From Cordilura impudica (taxonomy: Eukaryota > Arthropoda > Insecta > Diptera > Scathophagidae): a stretch of 64,000 bases of DNA. Both the position numbers and the translations under genes were made by a program. Below, piece by piece: positions 58,795-64,000 of the stretch. The notes under the pieces are model-generated. The model had not been told where the DNA came from and ran no database searches. It was given only the letters and a program-made list of their open reading frames with translations. The stretch covers positions 144,883,511 to 144,947,510 of the forward strand of contig OY821518.1 of NCBI GenBank assembly GCA_963682025.1, written 5' to 3'. Position 1 is the first letter of the stretch, and every line of letters begins with the position of its first letter.

Positions 58795-59402
58795 CTTCAT
58801 TGTTATTATTAGCCAAAATTTTACCCATTGCCAACGTATACTTGTTATTGTTTATGTAAACTCGGAACTCGCCTAGTCTTACTCTAACCTTTTTCTTATT
58901 TTGTGATATACATAGTTTTGGTTATTTTACGTAAGTTGTAATATATGTTTTGTTCATCCGCTGTATAGTACTTATGAACATATATCATTTGTCCCTTCAA
59001 TTTCTTTTTACCGGCTATTATATTGTATACCTGCATGCTTGACTCCAAAATAAAACAAAATTTTCTTAAAGAAAGCATACGAGATGATATAATATTAATA
59101 TTTACGTTTAAATCATGTGAACATAATTTTATGAATTCTGCTTTGGCAATATTTAATATTTCAACCTTTAATCCAGTAACTACAATATTAGAAGGCCGAC
59201 ATTTTCGATCAATAAATTCTATAAGTGAGTTTTTAATATAGTTTTTTAATTTAAGATTTTCTCCCTTTAGCTCTTGAATTTCAGTTCTTAACTCAACCAA
59301 ATCAGATTTTCTTGTGACATCTTTTAACTTATTATCTAGAAGGTAGCGTAATTTATCCCATGAAGAAACATCTTGAGGTGCGTTTTGATGTGAGGTAGAC
59401 AT
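58795..59402 (-). pseudogene. LINE ORF1-like coiled-coil protein, frameshifted
   Basis: Minus-strand ATG at 59402 opens a 168-codon frame: MSTSHQNAPQDVSSWDKLRY, a predicted coiled coil around residues 37-58 (ELRTEIQELKGENLKLKNYI), then EFIDRKCRPSNIVVTGLK and a C-terminal KGQMIYVHKYYTADEQNIYY (58930-58990). After a frameshift it continues LGEFRVYINNNKYTLAMGKI and ends at about 58797. The pattern of coiled coil, basic R-x-x-N-V/I-V-x-G-L segment and YTADEQNIYYNLRKI is familiar from ORF1 proteins of insect LINEs. The associated ORF2 is not present. Confidence 0.5.
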
Positions 59403-59992
59403 ACTTACTTACAATATTAATATTTTTTGTAACCGTTTTTATCAGTGTAATCAGGAGATGTTGCTTGTACTGTAAGCGAATTATTCATTTGATATTTTAT
59501 ACCTTTAGGTTGATTTGTAATACTAAGACTATTATTGTTATTTATTGATCAGCTGTTAAAAGTCAGACAGGCGGCAGTTAGTAAATCAAAAACAACCAAC
59601 ATAGAGGTGAACAAAATTCATATATTTAACAAATAATTCCCACCGTTGCCAACATGTGCTTATAACGAACCTCCAAGTGGTACACATGGGCAACGTTAGG
59701 TAAAGTTAGTTAATTCTAGTTAGTCACTGTATTTGACTAAAAAATTATGAAATGATAATAATGGCGTTCGCAAGCTTTAAGTAGCTCACCCGGCCTTAAA
59801 TTGTAATTGACGATATCTGTTTTGGGTTTAGACAGTATATTTTCTATTTATGCAGGAAATATACCCAAATTTCTTTAAGTGTTTTCTAGCAAGATTTAAA
59901 CAATTGCTCAGACTAGCTTAGTAACCAAGCTAGAATATTGTTTACACAAGTTTGTAGATTTCAATAAAAATAAATCAGATTTTCATTATATG
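59403..59992. other. Spacer upstream of the LINE ORF1-like frame
   Basis: Could include a LINE 5' UTR (minus strand) in 59403-59600; contains GACAGGCGGCAGTTAGTAA. Not supported further. Confidence 0.3.
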
Positions 59993-59994
59993 TA

Positions 59995-61300
59995 ACGGGT
60001 GATTTTTTTGAGGTTAGGATTTTCATGCATTAGTATTTGACAGATCACGTGGGATTTCAGACATGGTGTCAAAGAGAAAGATGCTCAGTATGCTTTGACA
60101 TTTCATCATGAATAGACTTACTAACGAGCAACGCTTGCAAATCATTGAATTTTATTACCAAAATCAGTGTTCGGTTCGAAATGTGTTTCGCGCTTTACGT
60201 CCGATTTATGGTCTACATAATCGACCAAGTGAGCAAACAATTAATGCGATTGTGACCAAGTTTCGCGCTCAGTTTACTTTATTGGACATTAAACCAACCA
60301 CACGAATGCGTACAGTGCGTACAGAAGAGAATATTGCGTCTGTTTCTGAGAGTGTTGCTGAAGACCGTGAAATGTCGATTCGTCGCCGTTCGCAGCAATT
60401 GGGTTTGTGTTATTCGACCACATGGAAGATTTTACGCAAAGATCTTGGTGTAAAACCGTATAAAATACAGCTCGTGCAAGAACTGAAGCCGAACGATCTG
60501 CCACAACGTCTAATTTTCAGTGAATGGGCCCTAGAAAAGTTGGCAGAAAATACGCTTTTTTATCGACAAATTTTGTTCAGCGATGAGGCTCATTTCTGGT
60601 TGAATGGCTTCGTAAATAAGCAAAATTGCCGTATTTGGAGTGAAGAGCAACCAGAAGCCGTTCAAGAACTGCCCATGCATCCCGAAAAATGCACTGTTTG
60701 GTGTGGTTTGTACGCTGGTGGAATCATTGGACCGTATTTTTTCAAAGATGCTGTTGGACGCAACGTTACGGTGAATGGCGATCGCTATCGTTCGATGCTA
60801 ACAAACTTTTTGTTGCCAAAAATGGAAGAACTGAACTTGGTTGATATGTGGTTTCAACAAGATGGCGCTACATGCCACACAGCTCGCGATTCTATGGCCA
60901 TTTTGAGGGAAAACTTCGGAGAACAATTCATCTCAAGAAATGGACCGGTAAGTTGGCCACCAAGATCATGCGATTTGACGCCTTTAGACTATTTTTTGTG
61001 GGGCTACGTCAAGTCTAAAGTCTACAGAAATAAGCCAGCAACTATTCCAGCTTTGGAAGACAACATTTCCGAAGAAATTCGGGCTATTCCGGCCGAAATG
61101 CTCGAAAAAGTTGCCCAAAATTGGACTTTCCGAATGGACCACGTAAGACGCAGCCGCGGTCAACATTTAAATGAAATTATCTTCAAAAAGTAATTGTCAT
61201 GGACCAATCTAACGTTTCAAATAAAGAACCGATGAGATTTTGCAAATTTTATGCGTTTTTTTTTAAAAAAAAGTTATCAAGCTCTTAAAAAATCACCCGT
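59995..61300 (+). mobile_element. Intact DD41D (rosa-like, ITmD41D) transposon
   Basis: The left end ACGGGTGATTTTTTTGAGG and the right end read inward ACGGGTGATTTTTTAAGAGC form terminal inverted repeats of about 25 bp. TA flanks both sides (59993-59994 and 61301-61302). Total length 1306 bp, with a single uninterrupted transposase gene, 113 bp of 5' and 107 bp of 3' non-coding sequence. DD41D elements, known from the tephritid Ceratitis rosa (rosa), are about this size. The clean ends, TA duplication and open frame suggest a recent insertion. Confidence 0.92.
60108..61193 (+). CDS. DD41D mariner-type transposase, full length
   Basis: 361 residues, no stops. It catalyses cut-and-paste transposition of its element by binding the terminal repeats and using a DDD active site. 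N-terminal helix-turn-helix segments at about residues 4-55 (LTNEQRLQIIEFYYQNQ...SEQTINAIVTKF) and 75-115 (MSIRRRSQQLGLCYSTTWKI). Catalytic residues by motif: D159 (ILFSDEAHFWLN), D252 (WFQQDGATCHTAR) and D294 (SCDLTPLDYFLWGY). Spacing from D252 to D294 is 41 residues and from D159 to D252 is 92, which places it in the DD41D group. The ATG used gives the normal start (MNRLTNEQR) for the family. Size and motif completeness suggest it could be functional; nothing in the sequence proves activity. Confidence 0.93.
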   Translation: MNRLTNEQRLQIIEFYYQNQCSVRNVFRALRPIYGLHNRPSEQTINAIVTKFRAQFTLLDIKPTTRMRTVRTEENIASVSESVAEDREMSIRRRSQQLGLCYSTTWKILRKDLGVKPYKIQLVQELKPNDLPQRLIFSEWALEKLAENTLFYRQILFSDEAHFWLNGFVNKQNCRIWSEEQPEAVQELPMHPEKCTVWCGLYAGGIIGPYFFKDAVGRNVTVNGDRYRSMLTNFLLPKMEELNLVDMWFQQDGATCHTARDSMAILRENFGEQFISRNGPVSWPPRSCDLTPLDYFLWGYVKSKVYRNKPATIPALEDNISEEIRAIPAEMLEKVAQNWTFRMDHVRRSRGQHLNEIIFKK

Positions 61301-61482
61301 TATGTAGTTTTTCTTTTAAGAACTCTAAAGTAGAACTAAAAAATATTACTGGTTTTTTCGTTTGACAATATCGAAACTTCTCCAAATTTAACATATTTTG
61401 TATACAATATCTCATGTTTTGATGAATTAGGGTATTTGTGCCCCAATAAAATTTCAAATTAGGATGTATAAGCTTTTGCTTT

Positions 61483-63125
61483 AGCAAAGCGATTGAAAAT
61501 TTCAAGTGTGTTTATATGGGGAGAATATGACTTTTTTCAGATTTTACGAAAATTTCGTTCTATAGTTTAATTTTTCCGACAAGATGTTATATAATTCAGG
61601 ATCAGTATTAACTTATCCCTTCAAGAGGCTATAAAACTTCAAAATCGAATAAAACCTCGCCAAGAAATAGCAAATGCCCCAGACCACCTTTGTGCCAAAA
61701 ACAAACTAGGTCAAGAAATTTGATGGCATTTTTTTCAACTTTGAGAAATTGATTAAAGCCATCATTCTTTTTTGGTCTCTATACTTAGTATTCAGATACG
61801 AAGTATTGTTTTATTACCACGTTGTTAACCTATTGCGCATTGAGACCGAAAATTGGAAATTTTTTTGATAAAATTTTTAAAACTCCTTTTTCAAGTTTGA
61901 AAAAATTTTCTTAAACAAAATTTAAAAAAATGAATTTATCACTTTAAGGTTTTATGAAGTACATGTTGCAGATTAACTGTGTGAATTTTTAAGTAAATCC
62001 CTCCGCCAGAATTTTTTTTGACAAGGATTTTATTTTTGCGGATTTCGAGAAAAATTGGATTTTTGTGAAATATTCTGTAAATGTACTCTTTCTAAATACT
62101 TTGTATCAAAAATTCATCACTTTTCTACTTTTTAATATTAAATTTTATCTTAATAGCCTAGGGTTTCGGAAAAAAATAATATGACTCCATTAACCCTTTT
62201 GGAATTGGTGTCACATATGATCCCAAACTAATAAAAGACAATTTATGCAAAAAATTCAAATATTTTGTAAATGCTGTCCAATTTTTAGATGCGATACTTA
62301 AAATATAATAACCAAATGTCTAGAAGTTTCGTCCCAAAAATTTGGGATAAATCCGAGAACATTAACCCATTATTTGCCAAGGCCAACTTTGGATTTTAAG
62401 ATATTTTAAAATAACAATGACCTAAAACGAGTTTTTCTATTAAAATCGTTGATACCACTATTTAGAATTTAAGAAAACTAATTCGGTTATTTTTAATTAT
62501 TTAACCCTTCAGTGCTCCTGAGATCAAAATTATCCATTGTGATATATCTTTGGTGCAATTATCTGCTTATTGCTCGCGAATATAAATTAAAACAACTTAG
62601 GTCATATGTCTCAAAAATAGGACGTTTTTTGAAATTCATTTTGATTTAATTTTGTAATTTATTAGTATTAATTTAATATTACATTTTATATATATTATTA
62701 TATTTGAAATTTACTTTTATTTAATAAACTATTTAAAACTGGGAAATAAAATGGTAGAAGTTTCAAAACATGTAGATGACATTGAAGATAATATAAAGCG
62801 ACCGATTATAAAAAATCAAAAAATGTCAACCATTATAATTAGTGGCATCTTCACCGATTGACCTGAAATTTTTTTTTAGCGTTTTTTATCAATATCCACC
62901 AAATTGGTGGGTGAGACAGCAAGAAATTCAACTATTACTTTATTACATAAAGTAATTTTATAACAAAATTGGTTAATAGTTGTTTTAATTTATATTCGCG
63001 AGCAATAAGCAGATGTAACAGCTTGTCGGAAAAATTAAGTTATAGAACGAAATTTTGTAAAATCTGAACAAAAAGTCATATTTTCCCCATATAAACACAC
63101 TTGAAATTTTCAATCGCTTTGCGCC
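61483..63125. mobile_element. Fold-back element, second copy (asymmetric)
   Basis: The left arm (61483-62600) matches the left arm of the element at 18857-21780: GCGATTGAAAATTTCAAGTG, TAACCTATTGCGCATTGAG, TTAACCCTTTTGGAATTGG, TTAACCCTTCAGTGCTCC, TGCTTATTGCTCGCGAATAT. The right arm (62975-63125) keeps only the inner block with CGCGAGCAATAAGCAG and the outer 110 bp ending CACTTGAAATTTTCAATCGC; about 1 kb is missing. The loop of about 370 bp is not shared with the first copy. The outermost GGGTGGC ends are absent. Confidence 0.8.
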
Positions 63126-63141
63126 ACGACCAAACGTTTGC

Positions 63142-63758
63142 GTGTCCATGTAAACCTTGTAAACAAACTGCAGGTCGCAAATATGAATATATTTTGACGA
63201 AATTTGGTATATAAGCTTTTATCGGCCATAGGATGAACCCTGTTGAAATTAGTGAGAATCGGTCCATGTTCAGACCTAGCCCCCATACAAATTACCCCTA
63301 TGAAATCGACATAAATTGCCATAAGATCCAAATTGTCGTACAGATCTTACTCAAATTGGGTTTGTATGCGTTTATTACATCCATTAATGAGTAGTCCAAA
63401 AATGATCCATATGGGACAACTCTTAGTCATAGGCCCCATATAGAGCTGCTTCCCGATCTTCACTTAAATCTATCAAAAAAACAAAAATATTGCACTGATT
63501 CATCCCAAATTTTGTTTGTATATATTTTTGCAAAATACAGGAGACTTTACCAAACATAGTCAGGATCGGTCCATTTTTGGGCCTAGTCCCTATATAGATA
63601 TAGCATTCGATATGAAGTTTTTCATATCTGCAGCCAAAATAATTAATAAAAATCCCACTCAAATTTGGTTTATGCTTAATTTCTTTGTCCAGTTAGTTGG
63701 GCCTATGAGATAGGGTCTATAGAAGCATGGTATAGGGTATCATATAGTCGGTCTAGAC
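63142..63758 (-). mobile_element. Family 1 element, copy J (both ends truncated)
   Basis: The interior is well preserved on the minus strand from half of the palindrome (GTCTAGACCGACTATATG read from 63758) to CATGGACACGC at 63142, where the GACGGAC tract and 3' end should follow but the sequence switches to fold-back DNA. The 5' AGTAAGAAAATTATAG is also missing. The junction with the fold-back element at 63125-63142 is therefore a recombination or deletion scar. Confidence 0.85.
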
Positions 63759-64000
63759 TATTCGGAAATGCCGGAATGTATAATGGGTGTCTTCATGCCT
63801 TACAAAGGTATCATATATAAGAAAAATTAAATCATATCTAGAAAATACAGATGCAGATATTTGGTCGTAGTGTAAAATATTCGAATTTTGCCTTACAACG
63901 AACACATCTAATAGACTATTGGAACCATTTGGAAAATGGGTTGGTATTGTTGTGTTTAGTGGTAATAGGCCAAGTGTTTGGATTGGATCTGAGGGAGTGG
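63759..64000. other. Unassigned end of window
   Basis: Nothing recognised in the last 240 bp. Confidence 0.3.

Noticed and set aside
1967..63331. Recurring 62-86 residue ORF (MDLMAIYVDF..., and the antisense MYIFLQNTRDFTK...) in several family 1 copies
   Set aside because: It recurs because the repeat is well conserved. Both strands are open over much of the same region, frames are broken in other copies, and no domain is recognisable.

Overview
The window is an AT-rich piece of animal nuclear DNA that is overwhelmingly mobile-element sequence. Tc1, mariner-like DD41D (rosa-type), hAT and jockey-clade relics, together with short elements carrying a GACGGACGG tract of the mini-me/DINE-1 (Helentron-derived) kind, point to a brachyceran fly. 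A calyptrate such as a blow fly, flesh fly or muscid is plausible, but that is inference. No tRNA, rRNA, CRISPR or bacterial-type operon was seen.

Host gene content is small. Two minus-strand exons (27568-27988 and 17526-18263) have good splice signals and matching phases across a 9.3 kb intron, so they are probably consecutive exons of one host gene whose other exons lie outside the visible signal. A second, weak candidate is a possible plus-strand first exon near 56354 that ends at a GTAAGT donor.

The only intact protein-coding gene is a 361-residue DD41D transposase (60108-61193) inside a complete 1306 bp element (59995-61300) with terminal inverted repeats and TA target duplication. Decayed relatives surround it: three Tc1-type elements with recognisable ends (8886-10397, 21794-22987, 53323-54713), a mariner tail (near 26900), an older minus-strand DD41D-like copy (28818-29470), a hAT transposase relic (6935-8195), a jockey-clade LINE (43972-46745, minus strand) and a LINE ORF1-like fragment (58795-59402, minus strand).

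Three degraded copies of a transposase-like gene family I cannot name lie at 31860-33655 (-), 38560-40230 (-) and 47640-49360 (+). They share an N-terminal domain and conserved Asp-containing motifs, and they are the best lead for something poorly described. An unclassified inverted-repeat element (29567-31083) carries another unfamiliar ORF set.

Non-autonomous repeats fill most of the rest. Family 1 (ten copies, about 780 bp) has a 24 bp perfect palindrome near its 5' end, subterminal inverted repeats and a 3' hairpin. Family 2 ends in GGAGGGTATAAAA. Family 3 begins TTTAAACTCTTTC, ends near ATGGGTTAG, and some copies hold tandem AGTCACGCACAGTCACG blocks. A 2.9 kb fold-back element (18857-21780), a rearranged relative (61483-63125) and a split fragment (35037-36462) form a further family. 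Several small MITE-like elements, two possible piggyBac-type ends and a 478 bp TAA microsatellite complete the window. Nested insertions (a family 1 copy inside a fold-back fragment, and two MITEs inside a family 2 copy) give a relative insertion order.
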